The translations under genes were made by a program, and so were the position numbers. A stretch of 64,000 bases of DNA from an uncultured Clostridium sp. Lineage in GTDB: Bacteria > Bacillota_I > Bacilli_A > RF39 > UBA660. The notes beneath the pieces were generated by a model. That model made no database searches. It saw nothing but the letters and a program-made list of their open reading frames with translations, and had not been told where the DNA came from. The stretch lies in assembly GCA_905193755.1 (NCBI GenBank), contig CAJJPX010000003.1, forward strand, positions 1-64,000, read 5' to 3'. Below are positions 46,424-54,600 of this stretch, piece by piece; within the stretch, counting starts at the first letter, position 1, and each line of letters begins with the position of its first letter.

Positions 46424-47060
46424 ATTTGTTTCTAAGTATCATTTTAATTGTACTTGTACTTGTTAATTCTTCAAAAGTATCTATATCATAGATTGGAACA
46501 TCGTATCCAAATCTACTCAGTAGTTTATCTATTTCTTCGATTTCAAACATTATTATTGATGCTTGTTCATCTAGAGAACTATTACTACAGTCTTTTAATA
46601 AGTGTAATGGAAATGTAGTTGCACATAAGTTATCAAGTGATACTTTGTCTTTTACTTGTACTTCATCTGGCATATCTGTGCATCTTCTAATCTTTGACTT
46701 GCCTAATTTTTCCATTTCTTCATACCCTTTTAGATCTCTAATATATATTCCATCTAATACTTTTGGTTTTATAACGCTTAATTTGTCTTTAGGAAATGCT
46801 AGTGATAGAGAATATCTTATGTATGAATGATAAGCATTATACTTTCCCATGAATTTTTTGTATTCATCTCTTTTATCATAATCACATAATGAAACATAAT
46901 CACGACCATTAAATCCACCGTAAGATCTTTTTCTTTGAAGTTTTGCTGAAAGAAGGGCTCTTCTTTTTAGAATTTGTAGTAGTTTTTGATTAGTTTCATC
47001 TGGATGATAGTAATCATCCGGTACTGAATTTATCGCATGTAAGTATATTTCTCTATCCAT
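46422..47060 (-). CDS. Protein of unknown function (212 aa)
   Basis: A soluble protein I cannot place. It begins with DREIYLHAINSVPDDYYHPDET, has a helical basic stretch (LLQILKRRALLSAKLQRKRS), then GFNGRDYVSLCDYDK, SLSLAFPKDKL and a Pro/Asp-containing central part. The phrase NGRDYVSLC next to a Tyr-rich segment recalls NAD-binding ADP-ribosyltransferase-like folds, but no catalytic triad can be traced. SD GGGAG precedes the ATG. It is followed by a terminator and preceded by the lysozyme-like gene only 23 bases away, so the two are likely co-transcribed. Confidence 0.65.
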   Translation of the reverse strand: MDREIYLHAINSVPDDYYHPDETNQKLLQILKRRALLSAKLQRKRSYGGFNGRDYVSLCDYDKRDEYKKFMGKYNAYHSYIRYSLSLAFPKDKLSVIKPKVLDGIYIRDLKGYEEMEKLGKSKIRRCTDMPDEVQVKDKVSLDNLCATTFPLHLLKDCSNSSLDEQASIIMFEIEEIDKLLSRFGYDVPIYDIDTFEELTSTSTIKMILRNK

Positions 47061-47083
47061 ATTTACTCCCTGACTAATTTTTG

Positions 47084-47650
47084 TTATTTTTTTAACTTAT
47101 TTATGTAATTATTAACTCTTTCTGGCCATTTTGGATCACTTGCATATTTAGGTCCAATTTGATATGTAGTAGTTAATCCTTTTTGATAGTAAGAGTTTAG
47201 TTTATTGATTGCAAATTTAATTCCTTCTTCGATGGTATCAAATCTTCTATAGCTTCCACCATTACATCCAGGTTTTCCTTTGTTACCACCAACATTATTA
47301 CATACTCTAGTTAAATAACTGCAGTTCCAGTAGCAACCAGTTTCTTGTAACATTACTCCTGCTGCTAAATAAGGATCCATTCCAACTGAAATAGAATACT
47401 CAGTAATAAATTTACCTTTTCCTTTTAATGTAGAATTTAGATATCTATCTATTTTACTTGCTATGACATCTATCTTTTCTCCATTAAAATAATTCTCTTT
47501 CTTATAGTCTTCATGTTCACTTTGGAAATGCTTAACACTTAACTCTATTTGTTTATCTAAGTAGCTATGATTTATTTCAGTTGTTTCTTTAGCCTCATTG
47601 CTAAATACGCTTCCAAATAAAGTAAGTGCTATTAATAATTTATATATCAT
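47084..47650 (-). CDS. Secreted lysozyme-/glucosaminidase-like protein
   Basis: A 188-residue exported protein with a short signal peptide (MIYKLLIALTLFGSVFS). The mature part has a glucosaminidase/lysozyme-like core: ITEYSISVGMDPYLAAGVMLQETGC, where Glu in QETG is the likely catalytic residue, and later SYRRFDTIEEGIKFAINKL and GPKYASDPKWPERVNNYI, as in bacterial LytG/FlgJ-type domains. Four Cys (CYWNCSY...C...C) may form disulfides. Expected to cleave peptidoglycan or glycan at the cell surface. SD AAGGAG is 14 bases from the ATG, longer than usual. Confidence 0.8.
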   Translation of the reverse strand: MIYKLLIALTLFGSVFSNEAKETTEINHSYLDKQIELSVKHFQSEHEDYKKENYFNGEKIDVIASKIDRYLNSTLKGKGKFITEYSISVGMDPYLAAGVMLQETGCYWNCSYLTRVCNNVGGNKGKPGCNGGSYRRFDTIEEGIKFAINKLNSYYQKGLTTTYQIGPKYASDPKWPERVNNYINKLKK

Positions 47651-47750
47651 ATATTATATATTCACTCCTTAATGGGCAAGTGCCATTTATTATATCACTT
47701 TTAACATTATTAATCAAATTTACCCATTTTATGCGGTTTAGGAAAGAAAA

Positions 47751-47768
47751 AAGCAACAAATGTTGCTT
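47751..47768 (-). terminator. Terminator of the SPFH gene
   Basis: Hairpin AAGCAAC-ATTT-GTTGCTT followed by TTTTCTTT on the minus strand. Confidence 0.9.
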
Positions 47769-48537
47769 ACTTTAAATTGAATATACTTAATATATCTTTT
47801 CCTGCGTATGTAGATGGAAGTTTACCATCCCATTTATTAATAAATTCTTTAGCAATTAAATTATCTGTTAAGCTTTGTTTTAATAAGTCATTTGCTTTCT
47901 TAGTTGCTTCTGCTTCAACTATTTTACTTTCGGCATCTAGTTTAGCTTTTTCTAGTTTTTGCTCAGCTACTTGTTTGTCTTCGATTGCTTTACTATACTC
48001 TTCACTAAAACTTAAATTAGTAATATTGAAGTTATCAATTGTGATACCATATTTATCTACTTTAGATTGTAAGTCTTCCATACAATTTTTAGATACGTTT
48101 GCTCTTTCAGTGATTACTTCTGCTGCTGTATATTTAGCAATAGTAGCTTTAATACTTTCTTTAATCGCTGGTTCTAAAATAGTACTTTCATAGTTATTGC
48201 CTACTGTTCTATATAGATGTGTCGCTTTATCACTATTGATTCTATAGTTTACAGCTAAAGTTGTTTCAATAGTTTGTAAATCTTTACTGGAACTTTCTGT
48301 ACTTAATTCAATCTTTTGAACTTTAATATTTACTTTAACTATTTGTTCTACATAGGGTATTTTAAGATTGAATCCTTCATTTAATTGAGTATTTACTATT
48401 TTGCCAAATCTTACTTTTAAGCCTACTTCACCTGACTTAATAGTTTGAAAACTACATAATATAGTTACTACTAGGAATAATGCTATAACTCCATAAATAA
48501 CATATTTCTTTGTATTTGTTTTGTTTATATACTTCAT
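47767..48537 (-). CDS. SPFH-domain membrane protein (prohibitin/HflC-like)
   Basis: A 256-residue protein with one N-terminal membrane helix (YVIYGVIALFLVVTILCSFQ) and an SPFH/band-7 domain (VGLKVRFGKIVNTQLNEGFNLKIPYV), followed by a coiled-coil stretch (KQVAEQKLEKAKLDAESKIVEAEATKKAN). Family members form ring-shaped membrane scaffolds and often restrain the FtsH protease; no partner gene (HflK/NfeD) is adjacent. SD AGGAGG precedes the ATG. Monocistronic with its own terminator. Confidence 0.9.
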   Translation of the reverse strand: MKYINKTNTKKYVIYGVIALFLVVTILCSFQTIKSGEVGLKVRFGKIVNTQLNEGFNLKIPYVEQIVKVNIKVQKIELSTESSSKDLQTIETTLAVNYRINSDKATHLYRTVGNNYESTILEPAIKESIKATIAKYTAAEVITERANVSKNCMEDLQSKVDKYGITIDNFNITNLSFSEEYSKAIEDKQVAEQKLEKAKLDAESKIVEAEATKKANDLLKQSLTDNLIAKEFINKWDGKLPSTYAGKDILSIFNLK

Positions 48538-48586
48538 AAACCCTCCTTAGTGGTTTATTATAAGTTATAAACATAAGATTGTCTAT

Positions 48587-49270
48587 TTATTTTAAAAAAT
48601 ATTTTTCTTTTATATTTAAATTATCGTCTAGTTCATAAACGTATGGTACTCCTGTAGGTATTTCTACGCTCATAATATCTTCGTCACTAATATTTTCTAA
48701 ATATTTAATTATACTTCTAAGACTATTACCATGAGCTACTACTAAAACATTTTCTTTATTTTCTAAATGTTTCTTAATTTCATTATTATAATATGGTAGT
48801 ACTCTTTCTAGAGTATCTTTTAAGCACTCTGTAAGTGGTAATTCTTCAGGAGTTAAATCTTTATATTTTGGATCGTTTCCTGGGTACCTTTCATCATCTT
48901 TAGTAAGCTCTGGTGGTCTTACATCATAACTACGTCTCCATATATGAACTTGTTTTTCTCCAAATTTCTTTTTCATTTCATCTTTATTTAATCCTTGAAG
49001 AGCTCCGTAGTGTCTTTCATTTAATCTATAACTATAGTGAACCGGAATATCAAGATTCATTTCTTTTAATACTATTTCTAGTGTTCTATTAGCTCTTTTT
49101 AATACTGATGTAAAGGCTATATCAAAAGTGTATCCTTTTTCTTTTAAAAGTTTTCCTGCATCTTCTGCTTCTTTAACTCCGTTTTCTGATAAGTCTACAT
49201 CTGTCCATCCAGTGAATCTATTTTCTTTATTCCATTCACTTTCTCCGTGTCTTAATAATACTAATTTCAT
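48587..49270 (-). CDS. gpmA: 2,3-bisphosphoglycerate-dependent phosphoglycerate mutase
   Basis: Glycolytic enzyme (227 residues) interconverting 3- and 2-phosphoglycerate. The catalytic His is in [18 protein letters not shown]; second His in [31 protein letters not shown] and RRSYDVRPP are typical of the dPGM group. Length is normal (about 228-250). SD AAAGGAG precedes the ATG. It follows a sugar-phosphate isomerase-like gene by 3 bases, so both are in one operon. Confidence 0.97.
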   Translation of the reverse strand: MKLVLLRHGESEWNKENRFTGWTDVDLSENGVKEAEDAGKLLKEKGYTFDIAFTSVLKRANRTLEIVLKEMNLDIPVHYSYRLNERHYGALQGLNKDEMKKKFGEKQVHIWRRSYDVRPPELTKDDERYPGNDPKYKDLTPEELPLTECLKDTLERVLPYYNNEIKKHLENKENVLVVAHGNSLRSIIKYLENISDEDIMSVEIPTGVPYVYELDDNLNIKEKYFLK

Positions 49271-49273
49271 TTT

Positions 49274-50062
49274 TTATTTCTCCTTTAATAATTTATCTAA
49301 TTTTTCTCCGACTTTATATGTTTTATTGTAGAACTCATTTATATCTATTTTATCTTTATAGAATTCTTTATAACATACTTCTAAAGTTGTATATCCTTTG
49401 TAGTTTGCTTCTTTTAAGCCGTTAATAACTTTATCATAATCTAATGTTCCATCATATGGTATTACATGATCATCAATTTCTCCGAAGTTATCGTGTAAAT
49501 GAAGACAAAATATTTTATCTTTAAATATACTAAAGTCAAAGTTATCTTTGAAGTGACAATGATAGTGTCCAGAGTCAAAACAAATACCTACGTTATCATT
49601 TTTAATATTCTTAAGTAAGAATTCTAAATAACCTTTCATCTTTGTATTTTCAAAAGCAACTTTAATACCTAGGTTTTCTGCATAATCACATACTCTTCTA
49701 AATCTTTCAAGACCTATTTCGTTTGGTTCTACTGCATCCCAACCAATACATGCATGCATTACAACCATATCAATATTATTACTCTTACATTCATCTAAAT
49801 TTCTTAAATATTTTTTTACTAGTTCTTCTCCCATTTCATTATCAAGCCAAATATTATTTAAGTTTTTATATCCTAAATGAGCAAATATAACATTTAGATT
49901 CTTTTCTCTTATATATTTAAGTTGTTCTTCTTGTGAAACCTCAAAGTCTTTGTCATACCATTGTATAAATACATTTTTAAATCCAGCTTTAACTACAGCA
50001 TCAATAGTTTCATAAGGAGAAGCTAAGTTATCATTACTTATACATACAGCTAAATTATTCAT
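49274..50062 (-). CDS. Sugar phosphate isomerase/epimerase-like TIM-barrel protein
   Basis: A 262-residue protein of the xylose isomerase-like (AP endonuclease 2) superfamily. Metal-binding positions are recognisable in VAFENTKM (Glu), CFDSGHYHCH (Asp, His), HLHDNFGEIDDHVIPYDGTLDY (His, Asp) and TTLEVCY (Glu). Such proteins isomerise or epimerise sugars or, less often, act in DNA repair. Coupled to gpmA, which favours a sugar-phosphate role (inference). SD AAGGTAGG precedes the ATG. Confidence 0.85.
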   Translation of the reverse strand: MNNLAVCISNDNLASPYETIDAVVKAGFKNVFIQWYDKDFEVSQEEQLKYIREKNLNVIFAHLGYKNLNNIWLDNEMGEELVKKYLRNLDECKSNNIDMVVMHACIGWDAVEPNEIGLERFRRVCDYAENLGIKVAFENTKMKGYLEFLLKNIKNDNVGICFDSGHYHCHFKDNFDFSIFKDKIFCLHLHDNFGEIDDHVIPYDGTLDYDKVINGLKEANYKGYTTLEVCYKEFYKDKIDINEFYNKTYKVGEKLDKLLKEK

Positions 50063-50111
50063 TTTTTCCTACCTTTCTATATATAATTATATCACTTTGA
50101 AAATACATTAA

Positions 50112-50135
50112 AAAGTCTAGTATACACTAGACTTT
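50112..50135. terminator. Terminator of the TraX-like gene
   Basis: Perfect hairpin AAAGTCTAGT-GTAT-ACTAGACTTT followed by TTAATG on the minus strand. Confidence 0.85.
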
Positions 50136-50188
50136 ACTATGTTTAATATTTAGTTTTTTATAAGTTTAAATATAATTATATTTTTGAA

Positions 50189-50932
50189 TTAATTAAATAA
50201 TAAAGGAATATTACCATACATATATAGTCTCAAAGCTCCAATTATTATTAAGTGTAATGGATAATATAAATAGAAGAACCATTTTAACCATTTAGTTTTT
50301 CCACGTTTTCCGTTATAGTTTTTTAGAAGTGGATAAACAAGAATTGCTGTCAGTGCAATCAGACCATAAGTTTTACTTACGAATAAATAAGATATTAAAG
50401 CATATAAACTTAGCCAAGCCATCATACTTATCATTTGGCTCTTTAAGTTACCTCTTCTATCATACATAAATAATATAGCCATTACTGCAATACTACTAAA
50501 GTCTGATGAGAATGTTATCAGATTTATAAGTATTATTAGTAACCATTTTTGATATTCTTTTAAATTATTTTTACCATGGATTATATGAAGTGCTACTACT
50601 GACCAAGCTAGAGTCCACATTATACTTGTTTGATTAAATATGTTTCCGGTACTAAATGGAATAAAATTAATACCAAAAGCAAAACAATATGCAAAGTGAG
50701 AAATAAGAGCAAATATAAATAATCTACTTATATACTTCTTTACATCTTTAGTATAATAATACCCTTCACAAATGAAGAAAAACATTATAGGAGCAGTAAG
50801 TCTACCAATTATATGCATCACGTTAGATATAAATATATTTGGCATACCTGGATATAATAAATCGGCTATGTGATCTATTGTCATAGCTATAATAGCAATT
50901 ATCTTTAAATGATTAGAATTTAATTTCTTCAT
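50189..50932 (-). CDS. TraX-family membrane protein
   Basis: A 247-residue integral membrane protein with about seven helices. The start LNSNHLKIIAIIAMTIDHIADL and the segment HIIGRLTAPIMFFFICEGYYYTKDVKKY are diagnostic for the TraX family; F-plasmid TraX acetylates pilin, while chromosomal Firmicute members are thought to be membrane acyltransferases of unknown target. SD GGTGAG precedes the ATG. Monocistronic with a terminator downstream. Confidence 0.92.
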   Translation of the reverse strand: MKKLNSNHLKIIAIIAMTIDHIADLLYPGMPNIFISNVMHIIGRLTAPIMFFFICEGYYYTKDVKKYISRLFIFALISHFAYCFAFGINFIPFSTGNIFNQTSIMWTLAWSVVALHIIHGKNNLKEYQKWLLIILINLITFSSDFSSIAVMAILFMYDRRGNLKSQMISMMAWLSLYALISYLFVSKTYGLIALTAILVYPLLKNYNGKRGKTKWLKWFFYLYYPLHLIIIGALRLYMYGNIPLLFN

Positions 50933-51002
50933 AACTCACCTTTTCCTTTATAATTATAATATTTATAATGGCTTGTTTCTATATAAGTCTAATGTTTAAT
51001 TA

Positions 51003-51209
51003 TTATCTTATTTTATTAAATAAAACTGTTTTATCTTTCATTGATATTTTAGCTACTTCATATCCATAGCTTATTAATTCTTTTTTATAAGTTAGAAATG
51101 AATGATCTATAGGAAAGCCTAAGATATTTTCTATTTCTTCATAAGTTAATTTATAACTATCTTTATTATTTTCTTTTATATAATTCCATAATGGTTCATA
51201 TTTACTCAT
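51003..51209 (-). CDS. Small DUF7662-like protein
   Basis: A 68-residue soluble protein: KYEPLWNYIKENNKDSYKLT, then YEEIENILGFPIDHSFLTYKK. This matches a small family of unknown function common in gut Firmicutes in which the PLW and LGF..D.SF segments are conserved (recognised by eye). SD AAAGGAG precedes the ATG. The start overlaps the end of the upstream membrane protein gene by 4 bases (ATGA), so they are coupled. Confidence 0.65.
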   Translation of the reverse strand: MSKYEPLWNYIKENNKDSYKLTYEEIENILGFPIDHSFLTYKKELISYGYEVAKISMKDKTVLFNKIR

Positions 51210-51700
51210 ATGTTCTCCTTTTTGTTTCTAATTATAAATAGAAAGATTGGTCTTAAAAATCCTAGTGATAAGATGCTTAATGCAGTCATAACATCTTTAA
51301 AGTTCTTTGAATATTTATTAAATATTTTATGTGATAAAATTATATCTAAAATAAATGTTATAAGTGTGCTTAATAAGAAAATTATTATTAATACAGGTTG
51401 TGGTTCTTTAAATACAAAGAATAATATAATTGTAATCGTAGAAATTAATGTTGTTATAAAAAGAGTTATCCCAAGAGGTTTACTGTTTCCTATTTTACCT
51501 AGTATATATTTGTTATAAAATGGTATCCATCCAGTATTAGCATTTTTATATTTTTGATTTTTACTCATAGACACAATAGATATACTTTCAAATATATAAC
51601 TTATTAGTGTGTAAAATATAATTATAGCTATAAAAGTAATTACAAAAATATATATAAAAGATAATAAACCCATTAAAAATAATACACTTATGCCACCCAT
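51206..51700 (-). CDS. Membrane protein, DUF5684-like
   Basis: A 164-residue membrane protein with four helices (about 5-35, 70-92, 95-118, 138-158). Between the first two is NANTGWIPFYNKYILGKI, the signature phrase of DUF5684/YqaE-like signal-peptidase-associated membrane proteins in which a Trp-Ile-Pro-x-Tyr/Phe loop precedes the second helix. Function unknown. SD AGAAGGTGA precedes the ATG. It sits 62 bases after the truncated TetR gene and may share its promoter, so it is a candidate target of that regulator. Confidence 0.7.
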   Translation of the reverse strand: MGGISVLFLMGLLSFIYIFVITFIAIIIFYTLISYIFESISIVSMSKNQKYKNANTGWIPFYNKYILGKIGNSKPLGITLFITTLISTITIILFFVFKEPQPVLIIIFLLSTLITFILDIILSHKIFNKYSKNFKDVMTALSILSLGFLRPIFLFIIRNKKENI

Positions 51701-51762
51701 AATTCACCTTCTTTGATGAGATTATTATAGCATACAAATGTATTATTTTTTACATATATCAA

Positions 51763-51966
51763 TTAGTTTTTTATGGTATTTGCAGTTCTTACAGTTATTT
51801 TGTCTTTTATATCTTCAAGACTTTTGATGTGATTATATAAAGATGGTGCCTTAATATTTAATTTTTCTGTGATCAATTTTAATGATAGGTTATCTAATCC
51901 AACTTCATTTGAAAGTTTAGCTGATAATTCTATTATAACTTCATCACTAATATTATTTTTTGCCAC
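51763..51966 (-). CDS. TetR-type DNA-binding domain without ligand domain
   Basis: A 67-residue protein covering only the N-terminal helix-turn-helix of a TetR regulator: ELSAKLSNEVGLDNLSLKLI and the recognition helix APSLYNHIKSLEDIKDKI. Normal TetR proteins are about 190 residues; here a stop follows at residue 68 and no continuation of a ligand domain is seen downstream in any frame. GTG start with AGGAG 8 bases upstream. A perfect palindrome lies between its own -35 and -10 boxes. It may still bind DNA, or be a remnant. Confidence 0.75.
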   Translation of the reverse strand: MAKNNISDEVIIELSAKLSNEVGLDNLSLKLITEKLNIKAPSLYNHIKSLEDIKDKITVRTANTIKN

Positions 51967-51977
51967 ATTTTTCTCCT

Positions 51978-52022
51978 AACTAATCATATTTATATTATAA
52001 CTAATCTAATTAGTTTTTACAA
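51978..52022 (-). promoter_or_regulatory. Autoregulatory operator and promoter of the TetR-type gene
   Basis: TTGTAA (52017-52022), 17-bp spacer, TATAAT (51994-51999). The palindrome AACTAAT-TAG-ATTAGTT (51999-52015) fills the spacer exactly, and another AACTAAT half-site lies at 51978-51984 near the ribosome binding site. The layout is that of a self-repressing TetR gene. Confidence 0.75.
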
Positions 52023-52024
52023 TA

Positions 52025-52051
52025 ATAATAAAAAGAGACATTAATCTCTTT
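52025..52051 (-). terminator. Terminator of tag
   Basis: Hairpin AAAGAGA-TTAATG-TCTCTTT followed by TTATTATTATT on the minus strand; overlaps the tag stop. Confidence 0.85.
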
Positions 52052-52637
52052 TATCATTAAATTTTTTAGAATATATTTTTTTGATTTTAGTGTTATTATT
52101 TTCTTTATGCATGAAACAGTCTTTATCGTGAGAATAAATTATACCTATTGCTTGTAAGTATGAATATATAATAGTAGAGCCTACAAACTTCATGCCTCTT
52201 TTAATTAAATCATTAGATATTCTATCTGATAGGTCATTTGTTGTTTTACCAACTTCATAAAATGTTTTGCCATTTGTAAAACTCATTAAATATTTATAGA
52301 AACTCCCATATTCTTTTTCTATATTCTTAAATATTTTTGAGTTATTTATACTTGCTTTTATTTTAAGTTTATTTCTTATAATCTTAGGATTAGATAGTAA
52401 CTCATTTATTTTAGTTTCATCATAGTTAATTATTTTATCTATATCAAAGTTATCATAAGAAATTCTAAAGTCTTCTCTTTTGTTTAGAACGCATTCCCAT
52501 GAAAGTCCTGCTTGAAAGGATTCTAGTATTAACATTTCAAATAAGTATTTATCATTATTGTTTTGCACGCACCACTCTTTATCATGATATTCTACATATA
52601 ATGAATTATCTAAGTTACACCATTTGCATCTTTTCAT
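52041..52637 (-). CDS. tag: DNA-3-methyladenine glycosylase I
   Basis: Base-excision repair enzyme (198 residues) that removes 3-methyladenine. Family features: RCKWCNLDNSLYVEYHDKEW at the start with zinc-binding Cys and His, FEMLILESFQAGLSWECVLNKRE (helix-hairpin region with catalytic Glu), and GMKFVGSTIIYSYLQAIGIIYSHDKDCF near the end with the remaining zinc ligands. Length is normal. Last gene of a run that includes a Y-family polymerase, which fits a DNA-damage theme. SD AAGGAA precedes the ATG. Confidence 0.95.
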   Translation of the reverse strand: MKRCKWCNLDNSLYVEYHDKEWCVQNNNDKYLFEMLILESFQAGLSWECVLNKREDFRISYDNFDIDKIINYDETKINELLSNPKIIRNKLKIKASINNSKIFKNIEKEYGSFYKYLMSFTNGKTFYEVGKTTNDLSDRISNDLIKRGMKFVGSTIIYSYLQAIGIIYSHDKDCFMHKENNNTKIKKIYSKKFNDKRD

Positions 52638-52687
52638 AGTTTTGTTCCTTTCTTTGGTATAAAGTATTTACTCATATCATTTTGTTC

Positions 52688-52912
52688 TCATTTTAATAAT
52701 TCAATTTTATTTTTAATTCCTCTATTATTTTTTTTGCTTTTTGATGATATTTTATTGCAAACTAAGTCTATTGTTATGTAAGATATGGCGTATACAATAG
52801 AAGTTATTATTATCATTTTGAAATCAATATTCTTTGTAAGCAAATATGATACTAATGTATAAACTACTAGGAATACAATTGTACTAATTATATATTTCAT
52901 ATATTCTTTCAT
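52688..52912 (-). CDS. Small membrane protein (two helices)
   Basis: A 74-residue protein with two membrane helices (IISTIVFLVVYTLVSYLL and MIIITSIVYAISYITIDLV) and a basic C-terminal tail (KISSKSKKNNRGIKNKI). I do not recognise the family. It follows the nitroreductase gene after 7 bases, with AGGTGA before the ATG, so it belongs to the same operon. Confidence 0.6.
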   Translation of the reverse strand: MKEYMKYIISTIVFLVVYTLVSYLLTKNIDFKMIIITSIVYAISYITIDLVCNKISSKSKKNNRGIKNKIELLK

Positions 52913-52919
52913 GAGTCAC

Positions 52920-53441
52920 CTACTTTATTATTGTTACATAGTCTTCTTTTCTAGGTTTGGCTTCTGGAAGTGGTCCTTCAGCGCAACCTAAAATACAATG
53001 CCCTATTCCTACATAATTATCAGGTATATTCCATTCTTTTAATAGTTTTTTTCCGTCTTCTCTTTCAAATTCTTCTTTAGCTCTATGTATCCAACAAGAA
53101 CCTAATCCTAGACTATGAGCTGCATTCATTAAGTTTCCTATAACTAAACTTCCGTCTTCTATATAAGTTGTTCTTGTTTTGTCAGCTAGAACTACTATTA
53201 CAGTAGGTGCTCCATAAAATGGGTCAATGTCTCTTCCCATAATCTTAGCATTTAATTTTGATAATTTTTCTATTGTTTCTTTATTTTGAAGAACTACCAT
53301 TTTAGGTGATTGCATTCCCATACCAGTTGGTGCATATTCTCCCGCTAGTAATATTTCATTTAATTCTTCATCTTTAATTTGTTCTTCTTTAAATTTTCTA
53401 CAACTTCTTCTTTCTATTAAATTTTTAATTGTTTCGTTCAT
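52920..53441 (-). CDS. Nitroreductase-family flavoprotein
   Basis: FMN-dependent oxidoreductase (173 residues). IERRSCRKFKEEQI at the N-terminus is the FMN-phosphate binding segment; GEYAPTGMGMQSPKMVVL, GSLVIGNLMNAAHSLGLGSCWI and GIGHCILGCAEG (FMN contact near the C-terminus) complete the family pattern. It likely reduces nitro or quinone compounds with NAD(P)H. It lies between a VanZ-like gene and a small membrane protein gene. SD AAGGAG precedes the ATG. Confidence 0.93.
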   Translation of the reverse strand: MNETIKNLIERRSCRKFKEEQIKDEELNEILLAGEYAPTGMGMQSPKMVVLQNKETIEKLSKLNAKIMGRDIDPFYGAPTVIVVLADKTRTTYIEDGSLVIGNLMNAAHSLGLGSCWIHRAKEEFEREDGKKLLKEWNIPDNYVGIGHCILGCAEGPLPEAKPRKEDYVTIIK

Positions 53442-53446
53442 TATTT

Positions 53447-54013
53447 TTACTCCTTATTTTTTTTATTAATAATCATATATATCAATGTAGATATTATAAT
53501 GCCTAATGAATTTAGAATAATATCATTAATATCAAACGCTCTTCCAAATATTGGTTCTAATACTTCTATTATTAATACGAGTATAATTCCTTTTATAATA
53601 GTATTTTTATAGTTAAATTCTTTTTGTGATAAAGGATACAATATACCAAATGGTAAAAACATTAAGAAGTTTCCAATATTTTCTTTAGTTAAGTTACTTA
53701 TAAAATTTAGATTGAAGCTAAAGTTGCCATTAAACCAATTTATACTAGTACCTGGATCCATATGATATATCAGTTTATACCAAATTATATTTATTATGTC
53801 TAGACCAATAGTTAAGCATATTAGACCAGTTATATAACAAATAAATATACTTGAAAATATCTTTTTACTTAGTGGTGTCTTTGAATCATTTCTAAATTTT
53901 ATTAAATAGTAAGTTACACTTGTGATTAGTGCTAGTGGTAGTGCTTGTAAAAAGTAACCAACATATGTATCAAAAAAGAAATATTGAAAAGTCATATTTT
54001 GTGGAAAATACAT
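53447..54013 (-). CDS. VanZ-like membrane protein
   Basis: A 188-residue membrane protein of the VanZ family (teicoplanin-resistance-type accessory proteins of unknown activity). The diagnostic C-terminal part reads NIGNFLMFLPFGILYPL, then helical segments and FDINDIILNSLGIIISTLIY. ATG at 54013 is chosen because AAAGGAGG lies 6 bases ahead; a longer frame from 54043 would run over the end of the upstream ORF. In a cluster of small membrane proteins behind the Y-polymerase genes. Confidence 0.85.
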   Translation of the reverse strand: MYFPQNMTFQYFFFDTYVGYFLQALPLALITSVTYYLIKFRNDSKTPLSKKIFSSIFICYITGLICLTIGLDIINIIWYKLIYHMDPGTSINWFNGNFSFNLNFISNLTKENIGNFLMFLPFGILYPLSQKEFNYKNTIIKGIILVLIIEVLEPIFGRAFDINDIILNSLGIIISTLIYMIINKKNKE

Positions 54014-54197
54014 GCTTACCTCCTTTATATATTGAGTTATCAATACTTAAGTTATTTAACCATTTAGAAAATATTCCGAGAACTATTCCTAATATAAATA
54101 TTAAGATTGTATTAATTATTTTATTTTTGGTTTTTATTTTGATATTTGAAGTTCTAGTTTTACTTAAATATTTTTTAACATTATTCAAACATTTCAT
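53970..54197 (-). pseudogene. Truncated membrane protein fragment (DUF6518-like start)
   Basis: A 75-residue ORF with a basic start, one membrane helix (IINTILIFILGIVLGIFSKW) and LNNLSID, which resembles the first third of larger membrane proteins of the DUF6518 kind. The frame then runs through the ribosome binding site and first codons of the VanZ-like gene and stops, giving a nonsense-looking tail (KGGKHVFSTKYDFSIFLF). This suggests that a deletion joined a gene fragment to vanZ. It overlaps the YolD gene end by 17 bases and has an AAAGGAG site, so it may still be translated. Confidence 0.5.
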
Positions 54198-54600
54198 TAA
54201 ATATATCTCCTTTTATATTTATAATGTCTGTCATACTTATAATAGAATTATCAGTGAATTTTACATTTTTCTTTATTAAGTCTATTCTTTTGATTATTCC
54301 TGTTTTTTGTAGATATTTTCCACCTGATTTTTTTTGATCTTTTATGAAGTATGTAATGGTTATCTCATTTTGATCATTTAAGTGCTCATTTAAATAGTTC
54401 AGTTTATCACTTATTATTTCTTTTTGACTATCATCTAAAACTATTTGCTTGTCAGTGAGTCTTGCTGTTTCTTTTATTTCACTATCATATCCTACTAGTG
54501 CTGCAAATGGTGCGAATTGAGAAGCACGGGACTCCATACTTGAAGAAGGGCGTTTAGAAACTGGTCTATCTAAATTAACAATATCATCATAATTATTCAT
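54181..54600 (-). CDS. YolD-like protein
   Basis: A 139-residue protein of the YolD family, regularly found beside Y-family polymerases of the UvrX type in Firmicutes and phages. The conserved start is DRPVSKRPSSSMESRASQFA, then PFAALVGYD and EITITYFIKD...GIIKRID near the end. Its role is unclear; association with UV-damage tolerance comes from gene neighbourhood. Start overlaps the polymerase stop by 4 bases (ATGA), so the pair is co-translated. Confidence 0.92.
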   Translation of the reverse strand: MNNYDDIVNLDRPVSKRPSSSMESRASQFAPFAALVGYDSEIKETARLTDKQIVLDDSQKEIISDKLNYLNEHLNDQNEITITYFIKDQKKSGGKYLQKTGIIKRIDLIKKNVKFTDNSIISMTDIINIKGDIFNEMFE

